Shown here in pieces: positions 16,932 through 26,347 of a stretch of DNA of 64,000 nucleotides. The stretch lies in contig NZ_CP124614.1 of assembly GCF_029958905.1 (NCBI RefSeq), positions 2,232,001 to 2,296,000 of the forward strand, read 5' to 3'. The notes under the pieces were generated by a model. The model searched no databases. It worked only from the letters and a program-made list of their open reading frames with translations, and had not been told where the DNA came from. The translations under genes and the position numbers were made by a program. The stretch's first letter is position 1; the number at the start of each line of letters is the position of its first letter. Source of the stretch: Vibrio sp. YMD68. Lineage in GTDB: Bacteria > Pseudomonadota > Gammaproteobacteria > Enterobacterales > Vibrionaceae.

Positions 16932-17100
16932 TCAAACTCTCAAACTCTCAACCAAATGATTGATGAATGCTTTGGCTTGTGGCGAAAGCGTTTTTCTTTT
17001 TGGGTACAGTCGCCAGCCAGGGCCGGGTTGCATTGGATTATCGTCGAGGGTTATCGGGCAAAATGTTGACCCGTTGTTCCCGCTCTAATTCCTCTGCTAT
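16932..17100 (-). pseudogene. Possible C-terminal remnant of a LysR-type regulator
   Basis: On the minus strand the region ends with a frame reading WRLYPKRKTLSPQAKAFINH, which resembles the last 40 residues of LysR regulators (LYP.RR.LSP..RAFI). Upstream, ELEREQRVNILPDN in another frame fits the preceding LysR segment, so a frameshift lies between. No start codon or DNA-binding domain is present. It is short, and similarity was judged by eye. Confidence 0.4.
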
Positions 17101-17244
17101 GGGTTGTTCTATGGGTAAGCTTATTCCTTGATGATTAATACACTGATTTATCAATATTATTTAAAGTTAAACTTACCAATCATTTCTTTGCGTACGCACC
17201 TAAACGTATTCGTTTTATCCCCCTAAATTTTTCGTACATTGACG

Positions 17245-17739
17245 TTAGGTCGCTTTTGATGCAACGTGCTGATCGATAAAGAACAGGATCGCTTCTTCAC
17301 TTAAACAAGATTTACTAACATATTGGCGTTGTTTACCCATATGAAGGATAAATCCTAAATCGGTTTGTTGAAGTTGATCAATCTCACTCCAAGCGATACT
17401 GCGTGTATTCTTGCCATTTTTATAACTCACGCCGCAAGACCCAAGCTTAAATACCACTTTGCTGCCTGAGCTCCTACTGAGTTTTTGTCGCCATAGCCAC
17501 CAGGCTCTTTTGTAATAAATACTGAGCGCCTCAATCACACTCAAAACAATAAAGAACCAGCCAACGTAATCATTGGGTAATAGTTCAAGTAAGACTAAAA
17601 CCGCACCAAAAAGAAAAAAAAGCATTCCTTTTAGGTAGGCTTTGGGAAATGGAACCGGAAGGCTAGTTTGATCATAACACTCTGCAAAAAAGGGCTTATC
17701 GAGGGTGTATTGTGTGGTGAATTCGAAATCTTTGGACAT
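17245..17739 (-). CDS. YcxB-like membrane protein
   Basis: A 164-residue protein with two adjacent transmembrane helices (about residues 35-75: GMLFFLFGAVLVLLELL and YVGWFFIVLSVIEALSIYY) and a C-terminal cytoplasmic domain with VVFKLGSCGVSYKNGKNTRSI, WSEIDQLQQTDLGFILHMG and FIDQHV. This fits the YcxB-like family, a PH-like domain of unknown function found in many bacteria. No operon partner is adjacent. Confidence 0.7.
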   Translation of the reverse strand: MSKDFEFTTQYTLDKPFFAECYDQTSLPVPFPKAYLKGMLFFLFGAVLVLLELLPNDYVGWFFIVLSVIEALSIYYKRAWWLWRQKLSRSSGSKVVFKLGSCGVSYKNGKNTRSIAWSEIDQLQQTDLGFILHMGKQRQYVSKSCLSEEAILFFIDQHVASKAT

Positions 17740-18044
17740 AGGTGGCTACTTTAACGTCTTGTGTGAATGAGTATTCCATGCTGCGAACTCGCAACGCTCG
17801 TATTGTATCGCTTCTCGGTGTTTACCTTTAACTATTATAAGCCTCATTTGTAAGTCAATGATACCAGTATAAGACGACCAACTCCTTGAATACTCAGGTG
17901 ACATCAAACCCTACTGATGTTCCGCTCAGTCATGGTGCTCATGGCGTTCCCTCATTCGTTACTTGGCTGAATAACACCCGTCTGGCATCATGCGCCTAGG
18001 AAATCCGTGAACAGTAAACATTACAGAGAGTATGAAGGTAATCA
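17740..18044. other. Intergenic region, nothing recognised
   Basis: About 305 bases separate divergent genes. I saw no protein-like frame, no terminator and no operator beyond the expected promoters. Confidence 0.5.
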
Positions 18045-18833
18045 GTGGTAGAACATAGCCAACAATTGAGTAACCGTTACGACGAACAGGGTTACTTTGT
18101 GATAAGAAATTATTTCAATGACGCTCAAATTTCATCGCTTCGACAAGTGATATTAAAATTCCATGAATTATGGAAAGCAGACAACCAAGAATTCTATCTA
18201 GAAGAAGCGTTTAATTCGTCTTTGATTACGGGAAGCGAATATTTACCCGTCGACGATAGGGCGGCACTCTTTGATTTCATCAGCTCAAAAAAAGTCATGG
18301 ATGTGGTCGATGCGGTGATACCAGACAATCCAGCGTTTATGAATACTCAGCTGTTCTTCAACCCTGTCAATCCGACACTAAAAGACTTCTGGCATCGCGA
18401 TTGTCAATATGACTATGACATTGAAGACCAAATGAAAGTCATACTAGAAACACAGGTTCTACACCTTCGCGTCCCCCTATTTGATGAACCCGGTATGGAA
18501 ATCATCCCCGGAACACACAAGCGATGGGACAACGAAGAAGAATACAATGTTCGCCAAGAAGTGAACGGCAAGGTCAGCAGTGATAGCATATCCGGCGCCA
18601 AACAGATCAAATTAGCAGCGGGAGATTTGCTGGTGTTTTCAGCGGATATGATCCACAGAGGACGGTATGGATTGGACCGCTTGGCCTTAGACATTTTGAT
18701 TTTTGATTCGGCCGCTGATTATGTCGACTACGTCGATGACGATTGCTTACCTACGCCATCAATGCTGAATAATATGGCTGACCCAAGGCTATTCATGAAC
18801 ACGCTGCGCCTAAAGTCGATAGTGCGTTCTTAA
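18045..18833 (+). CDS. Phytanoyl-CoA dioxygenase (PhyH) family Fe(II)/2-oxoglutarate oxygenase
   Basis: A 262-residue soluble protein. The N-terminal YDEQGYFVIRNYF is the PhyH opening. The metal triad is visible: His and Asp in FWHRDCQYD (about residues 115-118), and the distal His in ADMIHRGRYGLDR, where the following Arg would hold 2-oxoglutarate. GMEIIPGTHKRW is the conserved loop before it. Family members hydroxylate small molecules such as ectoine, halogenated or lipid substrates. No biosynthetic neighbours indicate the substrate; it stands alone between opposing genes. Confidence 0.85.
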   Translation: MVEHSQQLSNRYDEQGYFVIRNYFNDAQISSLRQVILKFHELWKADNQEFYLEEAFNSSLITGSEYLPVDDRAALFDFISSKKVMDVVDAVIPDNPAFMNTQLFFNPVNPTLKDFWHRDCQYDYDIEDQMKVILETQVLHLRVPLFDEPGMEIIPGTHKRWDNEEEYNVRQEVNGKVSSDSISGAKQIKLAAGDLLVFSADMIHRGRYGLDRLALDILIFDSAADYVDYVDDDCLPTPSMLNNMADPRLFMNTLRLKSIVRS

Positions 18834-19025
18834 TAAGTTGATGGTGTGCTCTTAAGTTGACGGTGCGTTCTAAAAAAACGGCCAAGAGCCACAGCAATGT
18901 CTGGGGAATAGATGCCATCAGATTTACCCTAAGCCCATTCACTACAGCAAGAAGAAAGATCCGCTCGATATCTGTCGAATCGATTTCAATCCAACCACCT
19001 TCTTACCATGCTTAAATATCAATAA

Positions 19026-19760
19026 CTATTGGCAGTGTCGAGCGTGATTCTCGATAATCTCTTGGTAACGTTCAGTGCGTTTAATGTTGTCGAGAGCACG
19101 CTGCCATCGCGCCACTTCTTCATTGCTCGTGTTGGGTGACATAGCAAGATATAAATGTGAAGTCAGTAAAACGACATCGGTCGCGCGCAGCGTTGTTGCT
19201 TCTAAATTATTTTTGGCTAATAGACAAGGCAAGGCAGCGTGGCCAATAGGGAAATAGTCACCTCTGCGCTTTATGAGCATTTGAAGTGCAAACCCGCTGT
19301 TATCTGACAAAACAATGTTCTGGTACCCTTCATCTCGCAAAATTTGCTCTTCTGGATAACCTTTAGAAACCACCACAAGCCCGTTTTCTTTAATATTTTC
19401 TTTATCACTAAGCTGCTGTTCGTTAAGTTGATAGAGAGAGACTTTGTCTGAGTAAAAAGGCCCAACCCACTTAAACCATTTCTCTCTTTCTTTCGTACGT
19501 GCGACCGAAAATAGGACATGGTTTTCTTTTGTTCGGGTTAAACTGATGCCTCGACTCCAAGGTAATACCTCAATGTCAGAATCAATGTTTAAATCATCTA
19601 AAAGCCAATCAACAATTTCAAAAGCCATACCATCTACCTTTCCATTTTCAGTTGGATAGGCAAAGGGCCGGAAATCTTCAGTAATGATGCGATACTGGGA
19701 TTGCACAGCGCCAGAAAAGAAAGCCGCAGACCACGCTAAAAGAAGAAATGATCGATACAT
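19026..19760 (-). CDS. Periplasmic solute-binding protein family 3 member
   Basis: A 244-residue protein with a signal peptide (about 21 residues, ending VQS) followed by the family 3 binding fold: YRIITEDFRPFAYPTENGKVDGMAFEIVDWLL, EVLPWSRGI, and FSVARTKEREKWFKWVGPFY. There are no transporter genes nearby. Orphan proteins of this family in marine gammaproteobacteria may act as sensors or be relics, so transport is not certain. Confidence 0.8.
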   Translation of the reverse strand: MYRSFLLLAWSAAFFSGAVQSQYRIITEDFRPFAYPTENGKVDGMAFEIVDWLLDDLNIDSDIEVLPWSRGISLTRTKENHVLFSVARTKEREKWFKWVGPFYSDKVSLYQLNEQQLSDKENIKENGLVVVSKGYPEEQILRDEGYQNIVLSDNSGFALQMLIKRRGDYFPIGHAALPCLLAKNNLEATTLRATDVVLLTSHLYLAMSPNTSNEEVARWQRALDNIKRTERYQEIIENHARHCQ

Positions 19761-20103
19761 ACTTCAACACTACTTTGGTTCACAATACTATTAATAGTAG
19801 TCAGTTTTGGTTGAGTGCATACCAGTTAAGGAGAAAAATTATTAAAAATATGTATGACAGGCTTTTGGGTAAGATCGCGCATGTTTAGCGCCGTTATTTA
19901 GTGCCATCGGTGAGTACCAAGCTAAAGTCACGCCATTGATATGAGTAAGGTATTGTTTTGCTCAATTTAGATAGCAAAAAAATGCTCATGAGGATCGGTT
20001 TTTCTTATGTCGATGAAACCATAAAGCGCCCAAGTAACCATTTAATTTTCAATATCTTACAAGCACACTAAAAGCATATCACGTCCAAACATAATACCAT
20101 AAG

Positions 20104-20274
20104 ATGTCCTTTTTATATGCTTCAACAAAAAGACGAGAGTTAGATGTAAGAAAGTTGCATAACATTAGAAATGACCATAACTTGCTGCGAGCAGCTCCTG
20201 GTAGTTACGATACGACAGAATCACTTGGTGATCACAACCCCAAAACTAGCCTTGTAACTCATTATTGGACATAA
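20104..20274 (+). pseudogene. 56-codon frame, possible tyrosine-recombinase C-terminal remnant
   Basis: The frame ends LLRAAPGSYDTTESLGDHNP followed by KTSLVTHYW. The segment resembles the end of phage-type integrases (LR...GS......LGH.N.KT...Y.H), but the catalytic Arg-His-Arg and Tyr cannot all be assigned. No ribosome site precedes the ATG. It could be a scar of an excised element or chance. The stop codon lies within the inverted repeat at 20250-20288. Confidence 0.3.
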
Positions 20275-20288
20275 ATGAGTTACCAAGG
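20250..20288. repeat. Imperfect inverted repeat
   Basis: CCTTGTAACTCATT pairs with AATGAGTTACCAAGG (one bulged base) around a 10-base loop. No T tract follows on either strand, so it is not a standard terminator. It could be a recombination site relic beside the integrase-like frame. Confidence 0.5.
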
Positions 20289-20465
20289 TTGCTAATTTAG
20301 TAATATACGAATAACTATAGGTATTGGAAAATCGCTTGGAGGGGGCCATTTCCTAGTGTGACTTTATATATCATAATCGAGCAGCTTTGTTAGCAGTCAG
20401 CCTAGTTGCTTAACATAGGAAACAACTAGACACGATAGTATCTATACCTGTTGGTTCGTAGGTGG

Positions 20466-21386
20466 CTATCTACCTTTCACTTGAATCAACAAACAAATTA
20501 GGATTAAACCGATGCCACTCCATCCAAGCATTGGTATCGACTCGCCAACCACCACCACTGCCAAAGCTGCTGCTACAACAGGTTCAAAAAGTGTAATCAA
20601 ACTTGCACTACTGGCGGTTACAAACCTTAGGCCAAATCCATAAGCAATATAACCCAACCCCATTGGAATCAACGCCATATAGCCAACTACCAGAATATTG
20701 GTTGTTGATGCAAAAAGATTATCTCCAGTAACCAAAAGTGTTGGGAGCAAAATTAACGAACCAAAACCAAAAATACTGCCTAAAGCCGATTGGGATTGGA
20801 CACCCTGTTCAATCAGTGTCTTAGCAATCCACGAATAGACGGCATAACACAAACCCGCAATAAAACCCAACAAGATGCCAATCAGTCTCAAGTTATTAAC
20901 TGTATGGGTTGCAGGTGACTCAGAGAAAACCAACAACATGATGCCTGCAATTCCGACAGAGAAGCTTAGCAACCATTTTTTCGTAATTCTTTTACCTTTG
21001 CTAAATAGACACTCAAGTATGGCCGCAAAAAACGGTGCTGTGGCAATAGAAATCACGGTACCAATTGCGACACCAGCCAGCCTCATCGAGGAATAAAATG
21101 CTAATGGATAGGCAGCCAAAGCGATTGCGCTAATCGCTAATTTTCTCTTGTGAATCAGAATCTTTTTGAAATCATTTAGCAATTGTTTGCGAGATAGTGC
21201 GGCTTGAAAAAGCCCACCAACACCCATTGAAAAAGCGCCTATTGCTAGAGAGCTAATATCTGGAGCTAAACTAGCGACCGTACCTGTAGTACCCCATAAG
21301 ACTGAGGCAAACAGTATCGAGAAAATGCCAAGCTGATAGGAAGTATAGCGACTGTACAACATAATTATATCTACCGAAAAACTCAT
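20466..21386 (-). CDS. EamA/DMT-family small-molecule exporter
   Basis: A 306-residue membrane protein with ten hydrophobic segments in two EamA repeats: SILFASVLWGTTGTVASLAP opens the first and GLCYAVYSWIAKTLIEQG the second, with the typical GLRFVTASSASLITLFEPVVA near the end. These transporters export amino acids or metabolites. An internal Met at 21362 is an alternative start. It lies 78 bases downstream of an AraC-type regulator on the same strand, a common pairing that suggests local control. Confidence 0.85.
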   Translation of the reverse strand: MSFSVDIIMLYSRYTSYQLGIFSILFASVLWGTTGTVASLAPDISSLAIGAFSMGVGGLFQAALSRKQLLNDFKKILIHKRKLAISAIALAAYPLAFYSSMRLAGVAIGTVISIATAPFFAAILECLFSKGKRITKKWLLSFSVGIAGIMLLVFSESPATHTVNNLRLIGILLGFIAGLCYAVYSWIAKTLIEQGVQSQSALGSIFGFGSLILLPTLLVTGDNLFASTTNILVVGYMALIPMGLGYIAYGFGLRFVTASSASLITLFEPVVAAALAVVVVGESIPMLGWSGIGLILICLLIQVKGR

Positions 21387-21464
21387 AACAAGGCAGAGAT
21401 TTTAGGCGATTAATTACACCATGTTTTTGCTAAAAGGACGCAATAGTTGTTTAAATAGACGAAC

Positions 21465-22178
21465 TCAAGAGCGCGCGAACTCCCTTGGAGACATTCCATA
21501 GTGGACGGAAAAGCGTCGGCTAAAAGCTGAAAGGTCGCTGTATCCTACTCGCTCTGCTACCCACTGCACAGGTAAGTCAGTATGGGTTAGCAGTGCCTTA
21601 GCCTTCTCCATACGTTGCTCAGTGATGTATTTGAGTACACTCACCCCTATGTTTTCTTTGAAGAGCTTCTTGAACTGAGTTGGACTAAGATACGCAATCT
21701 TAGCAAGCGACTGAATGGTAAGAGGCTCGGCTAACCGTTCACTGATCATCACCTGCACTGCTCGAATCCGTGGATCGTTAGTTCGAGACAGCTCTTGCTG
21801 TCCCAGCAATAAGGTGAAGATACTTACCATAGATGCTTCAATTGCACTATCCACCTGATATTCAAGTTGCTTTTCAACAAAGTGAATAAAGCTCAACAGA
21901 GGGGGAGAGATCGAAAAAACAGCTAGTTCCTCACTGATCAAATGAGAAGGCAGTTCATCAAGATCAGCTACAATGAATCGTGCTGCTTCATCAGCATTAA
22001 ATCCATGTGCTACACCTTTTGGGATCACCACGCATTCACCGACACTCACCTTACCCAAGAAACCATCCATATCAATATGAATATTACCTTGAATAGGCAG
22101 TACCAGTTGATGATAGCTATCGTGAACATGGCGACTAAAGCGCTTTGTGTAAGTGCGAATACTTAAACTAGTTTTCAT
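21465..22178 (-). CDS. AraC-family regulator with N-terminal cupin
   Basis: A 237-residue regulator. The first about 95 residues form a cupin-like sensing domain (HDSYHQLVLPIQGNIHID, GECVVIPKGVAHGF), and the last 100 contain two AraC helix-turn-helix motifs (TIQSLAKIAYLSPTQFKKLF and PVQWVAERVGYSDLSAFSRR) ending in GMSPREFAR. The downstream exporter gene on the same strand is its likely target. Confidence 0.87.
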   Translation of the reverse strand: MKTSLSIRTYTKRFSRHVHDSYHQLVLPIQGNIHIDMDGFLGKVSVGECVVIPKGVAHGFNADEAARFIVADLDELPSHLISEELAVFSISPPLLSFIHFVEKQLEYQVDSAIEASMVSIFTLLLGQQELSRTNDPRIRAVQVMISERLAEPLTIQSLAKIAYLSPTQFKKLFKENIGVSVLKYITEQRMEKAKALLTHTDLPVQWVAERVGYSDLSAFSRRFSVHYGMSPREFARS

Positions 22179-22312
22179 ATCAACAACAAGTTAGCAAAAG
22201 ACAATAACAGGTATTTCCAGCAACTTTCACTCATTACAAAAATTAGGTCAAGCAGATGGTTCACTTAGCTCACAATGGGGCAGAAATCGTGCAGAAGCTC
22301 GGCTACAAGTAT

Positions 22313-22663
22313 TTATTGGTTCCTATTATTTAAAACAACTAATTTGTAGACCGTCAAGAATGAACAAACTATAGAGATGAAAAAGTAAAAGTAGCCATCA
22401 ATAAAGAGTGAAGAAGCTATGATAGATAAGTAGGATACGATGTAATACCACTTTAAGGCGTTTATCCTTTTCAGGGTTAATCTAATGTAGCTTGGAGCGT
22501 AAGATATAAAGAATCCAAGTGAGCCAATTATCAGCATGCTAACTTCGTTTTCAGCTAACCCTCTCAAAACTAGGGCAAGAGATAAGAAGCCGATAAGTGT
22601 ACAGCTTAGAAACCATCTACAAACCACCCAGTCATCCCAAAAACTCAGTACTCGTAACTGCAT
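22313..22663 (-). CDS. Small hypothetical membrane protein
   Basis: A 116-residue protein with about four hydrophobic segments (WFLSCTLIGFLSLALVL, VSMLIIGSLGFFISY, YYIVSYLSIIASSLFI, YFYFFISIVCSFLTVY). I recognise no family. The start at 22663 is the only sensible one. It stands alone in an AT-rich area and could be a recent acquisition. Confidence 0.5.
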   Translation of the reverse strand: MQLRVLSFWDDWVVCRWFLSCTLIGFLSLALVLRGLAENEVSMLIIGSLGFFISYAPSYIRLTLKRINALKWYYIVSYLSIIASSLFIDGYFYFFISIVCSFLTVYKLVVLNNRNQ

Positions 22664-23102
22664 TCTCTATTCCTTAAGTAGCCCACTTTAAAGCACATTA
22701 CCATGGATTTATCCTCTTACAGGGTAGATGCCATATATCAATTTCTCTTCACTTTTACAGCTTCAATTAATAGGCTATTCGGATGAGGTAAACTAAGTCA
22801 AATTGCTTTCAAAAAAGTGACTTATTGAATGACTGAAACACGTAATGGGGCAAAGACGAGCCAGAACAGAACACTCTGACTCTGTTATCACCAAGCAACT
22901 TCACTGTACAGAAAAATGAGTCAGCACAGTGAGCACACACGGGGTCACTCATTACTTTGCATTCAAATTCTCCGCTTTAGAAAAATGGGAAGCTATAGAT
23001 TTTAAGCTCATATATTTGCCTACTTAGTCTAAATTCTACATTTCATCAAACGACAAAAGCAGCCCAGTGAAGGCTGCTTTAAAATTGATAACCCTAACCT
23101 AG
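22664..23102. other. Intergenic region, only a terminator recognised
   Basis: This 439-base region contains the terminator of the TonB receptor gene at its left-reading end (23054-23084). I saw no other gene or signal. Confidence 0.5.
23054..23084 (-). terminator. Terminator of the TonB-dependent receptor gene
   Basis: On the minus strand AAAGCAGCCT-TCACTG-GGCTGCTTTT forms a GC-rich stem followed by a short T run. It lies about 20 bases after the stop codon. Confidence 0.85.
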
Positions 23103-25226
23103 TTAGAATTCATAGTTCACGCTGAGTTCTACAGACTGCTCAGCACCGAACCAGCAGTTCGATTGGTCGTAACAGGCGTAATATTCTTCATTGAAGATAT
23201 TATTTACGGCTAAGTTAGCTGTAGCGCCTGATAAAGTCTCACTCGCTGCACCTAAGTCATAACCTACAGACAGGTCAACCACTGTGTACGCAGGTACTTT
23301 ACCTTGAGTATTACTCGCATCCATTTGCATTTCGCCAACATAACGAGCACCAGCACTGAATCGAGAACCCGCTAGCATGCCGTTAAATACGTTGTAGTTA
23401 GCCCACAAGTTCGCAGTATGTTCAGGTACATAGATTGGCGTAGTACCCTCTAGGCCATTACTCGTGTCTTCAGTTATTTCCATATCGACGTAAGTGTAAG
23501 CTGCGGCAATATCAAAGTTCTCAGTAGCAAACCAACGGCCTGATAGTTCAGCACCTTGCGATACCACTTCACCCACTTGGATTCTTGGCCCATAAACATT
23601 GCTAGGATCCGTCATTAACATGTCTTGCTTAGTAATATGGAAGAGCGAAACCGTTGCTTCTGTCGACATATCACCAGACAGGTATTTCACACCAATCTCA
23701 GCTTGCTGTGCCATTTCAGGATCAAATTCGTTGCCACTCTTATCAACCCCAGGAGCTGGCTCGAAACTGGTCGCGTAACTCGCAAATGGAGATAGACCAT
23801 TATCAAGTTCGTATAAACCACCTACACGATAAGTAAATTGCTTATGGTCAGACTCATGTGCGTAGTAATCGCTTTCTGACTTGTAGTGATCAAAACGAGC
23901 ACCTGCAATTAGGACAAGAGCATCTAAACGAACTTGGTCCTGAAGGTATAAACCAAGCTGGCTTGATGTGGTGTCATCAAGATATTCACCCGTTTTAGTC
24001 ACGTCACTACGATCGAGGAGATCATTGTTAGGGTTCAATGGGTCGAAGCTATTGAAACCACTTACGTTAGCGCTATAAGACGAGTAATTTACGTCTCCAT
24101 CCATATTTTGATAATCAATACCAACTAACACATTGTGTTCTATTGAACCGGCTTGAATAAGACCACTCAATTGGTTATCAATAACAAAGCCTTTAAAGCT
24201 TTCATCTGTTGAATACAAGTATCGACTAAGTTGATTCGGCGTATTTGAATCGTAGCTCACATGGTAAGTGTTCTCTTGGTAAAGAGATGCATCGGTATAA
24301 CGAGCATTTTGCAAGAATGTCCAATTGTTATTGAAGTCGTGGTTAATCTTATAACCAACCATCAACACTTCACGTTCAAATTTGCTCCAGTTCTTATCAC
24401 CCATAGAAACAGATGGGTCGCTTGCTTTCAGGACATCTAATGGCATTGAAGAGTTGATGCCCATTGAAGGATCGTTTTGGTAATACAGGTTGAAGTTGAT
24501 TAATGTGCTGTCTGTTGCTCGCCAGTCTACAGAAGGGGCAATTAAGTAACGTTCTTCTTCAGCGTTATCAACTTGGCTATCTTGTTTACGAGCAAGTGCG
24601 ATCAAACGGTAAGAGAAATCACTGTCACCAAACTGACCAGTGGTATCAATCGAAGCTTCTTGTAAGTTTCGCGAACCTGTCGCGACACCAACCTTCGTTG
24701 ATTGTTCAGTTTGCGGAGCCTTAGCGATCATGTTGACCATGCCGCCCGGTGGCATCGCTCCATAAAGTACAGAAGTCGGTCCTTTGAAGATCTCAACTTG
24801 TTGCATGGCGATAGGATCAATCTGCGGCTGTAAATTCCACCCGTTCAATTGTTGAAGTGATAAACCATCGTAATAGTTAACGTTATTGGTTTTGAAACCG
24901 CGTATAGAGTAAGAATCAAACATGGCTACAGAGCCACCTCGGTTTTCAGTTACAACACCCGGTGCATAACGAAGGGCTTGGTTCAAAGATTGAACACCTC
25001 GTTGATCTAACTGTTCTCCATCAATTACTGTAATACCTTGAGGCGTCTCTTCTGGCTCGAGGGCCGATTTAGTCGCTGTATTACGATAGGCTTTGCCCAT
25101 AATAGTAACAGTTTCTACATTCGAATCTGCTGCTGTAACGGTTTCTTCCGCCAACGCTTGCGCTGAGAACGCCGTCAACAACGCAACTGCCAATGATGAA
25201 TACTTAAAACGAGTGTGAGTGGTCAT
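23103..25226 (-). CDS. TonB-dependent siderophore receptor
   Basis: A 707-residue outer-membrane receptor. It has a signal peptide (cleavage after SAQALA, residue 26), a TonB-box-like VETVTIMG, a plug domain (TPQGITVIDGEQLDQRG, SYSIRGFKTNNVNYYDG, EIFKGPTSVLYGAMPPGGMVN) and a 22-strand barrel ending in aromatic Phe (LSVNYEF). The plug sequence is of the FhuA/FoxA ferric hydroxamate class, so a hydroxamate siderophore is the best guess. The start has GAGGGA 5-10 bases upstream. A Fur-like site lies 31 bases upstream. An AraC-type regulator gene follows upstream on the same strand. Confidence 0.9.
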   Translation of the reverse strand: MTTHTRFKYSSLAVALLTAFSAQALAEETVTAADSNVETVTIMGKAYRNTATKSALEPEETPQGITVIDGEQLDQRGVQSLNQALRYAPGVVTENRGGSVAMFDSYSIRGFKTNNVNYYDGLSLQQLNGWNLQPQIDPIAMQQVEIFKGPTSVLYGAMPPGGMVNMIAKAPQTEQSTKVGVATGSRNLQEASIDTTGQFGDSDFSYRLIALARKQDSQVDNAEEERYLIAPSVDWRATDSTLINFNLYYQNDPSMGINSSMPLDVLKASDPSVSMGDKNWSKFEREVLMVGYKINHDFNNNWTFLQNARYTDASLYQENTYHVSYDSNTPNQLSRYLYSTDESFKGFVIDNQLSGLIQAGSIEHNVLVGIDYQNMDGDVNYSSYSANVSGFNSFDPLNPNNDLLDRSDVTKTGEYLDDTTSSQLGLYLQDQVRLDALVLIAGARFDHYKSESDYYAHESDHKQFTYRVGGLYELDNGLSPFASYATSFEPAPGVDKSGNEFDPEMAQQAEIGVKYLSGDMSTEATVSLFHITKQDMLMTDPSNVYGPRIQVGEVVSQGAELSGRWFATENFDIAAAYTYVDMEITEDTSNGLEGTTPIYVPEHTANLWANYNVFNGMLAGSRFSAGARYVGEMQMDASNTQGKVPAYTVVDLSVGYDLGAASETLSGATANLAVNNIFNEEYYACYDQSNCWFGAEQSVELSVNYEF

Positions 25227-25256
25227 GATTCCCTCGGTACCAATGCTGAATATAAA

Positions 25257-25271
25257 TAATAATAAATCTCA
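25257..25271 (-). promoter_or_regulatory. Fur box upstream of the TonB receptor
   Basis: TGAGATTTATTATTA on the minus strand matches the 7-1-7 Fur pattern TGATAAT-N-ATTATCA at 11 of 14 positions, with flanking AAA and TTT also as expected. Position just upstream of the receptor start fits iron repression. Confidence 0.65.
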
Positions 25272-25432
25272 TTTGCATTGTATGTATCTATGAGCGGGAT
25301 AATTAACAATTTGGTGCAAATTACAAAAGAACTGGGGCTATTTTGAATGAAAATGAGCCAATTGATGATTAAAGCCGCAATTGGCCTTACTGAATGAGAG
25401 GCTTTATAGGAAGAAAATTGATGGAGATATGA

Positions 25433-26347
25433 CTATGATTTAATGATAGGAACCCAATATTCCATTTCAGCATCAGAGGCATGCGCTTGGTATCCAAATG
25501 GGTAGACTTCGAGTTCGTAGCCATCGACCCCACGGTAACCAGAGCTTGGAAGCCAATTAAGCACAAACCAGCTTAAGGTATGTCGCAGGTTCTCAATAGG
25601 CCCACTATGTTTGACCACGGCGTAGGTTTGCTTAGGGATAGTCAACACCTCTAATTTATCAGAGATAATGCTCGGTAATTGAGGGATTGAAATTCCATCG
25701 TGTAACTCAACGCCAGCCCAATAATGAATATTCGTGCCATCAAAGCAAGACTGAGTCAGGTCCACGACACCAACAAGCTGAAGCACGTTATCGTTTGGAA
25801 TCGTGACTTCATGTTCCAAACGAGACCAAAGTTGTGGAACTTTTTGTGCGAAGTCTTGTGTCAGTGAAAACAAACCGCTGATTTCTGATGTCATGCCCTT
25901 AACAAGGAATGACTCTCTCTCATCAATACGAACTTTCACAAAACTGAGAGCACCATTATCAGCAGCGCTCTTGATTTCAGACACCTGAATCGGTTTTCTA
26001 AGCCCAACTCTTTTGCCCGCTTTTCTATATTGGCTCGGGCTAACCCCAAACATCTGCTTAAACGAACGACTGAAACTAATTTCTGAGTTGAACCCGAGAC
26101 TGAGCGAGACATCTATCACCCGCTCTTTTCCATCAAGCAACTCTTCTGCAGCTTGACTTAATTTTAGCTCTCTCACGTAGTTTGCTACGGTCAGCCCAGT
26201 TTCTGCTTGAAACACTCTTTGCAGTTGCCAACGAGACCAACAACTATGTTTCGCAATATCTTCTAACGATAGCGGAGAGCTCAGATTCGCATGAATATAC
26301 GCCAGAACGCGGCTGATACGATCAAATGCTGGAGTGTTCATATTCAA
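25433..26347 (-). CDS. AraC-family regulator with GyrI-like ligand domain
   Basis: A 304-residue protein in the Rob/GyrI-like arrangement: two AraC helix-turn-helix motifs at the N-terminus (SLEDIAKHSCWSRWQLQRVF and VIDVSLSLGFNSEISFSRSF, then GVSPSQYRK), followed from about residue 130 by a GyrI-like effector-binding domain (FLVKGMTSEISGLF, GISIPQLPSI, YAVVKHSGPIENL, YELEVYP). The gene lies upstream of the siderophore receptor on the same strand, suggesting ligand-responsive control of it, although GyrI-like domains more often sense drugs or cations. Confidence 0.88.
   Translation of the reverse strand: MNMNTPAFDRISRVLAYIHANLSSPLSLEDIAKHSCWSRWQLQRVFQAETGLTVANYVRELKLSQAAEELLDGKERVIDVSLSLGFNSEISFSRSFKQMFGVSPSQYRKAGKRVGLRKPIQVSEIKSAADNGALSFVKVRIDERESFLVKGMTSEISGLFSLTQDFAQKVPQLWSRLEHEVTIPNDNVLQLVGVVDLTQSCFDGTNIHYWAGVELHDGISIPQLPSIISDKLEVLTIPKQTYAVVKHSGPIENLRHTLSWFVLNWLPSSGYRGVDGYELEVYPFGYQAHASDAEMEYWVPIIKS

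Larger units (their letters stand above)
19761..20465. other. Long intergenic region with an integrase-like short frame
   Basis: A 705-base region with no full gene. It contains a 56-codon plus-strand frame and an imperfect inverted repeat, both listed separately. The rest is AT-rich sequence without recognisable signals. Confidence 0.5.

Noticed and set aside
20466..22178. Resistance island (exporter plus AraC regulator)
   Set aside because: The exporter is an ordinary EamA-type transporter; no transposase, integron integrase or resistance enzyme accompanies it.
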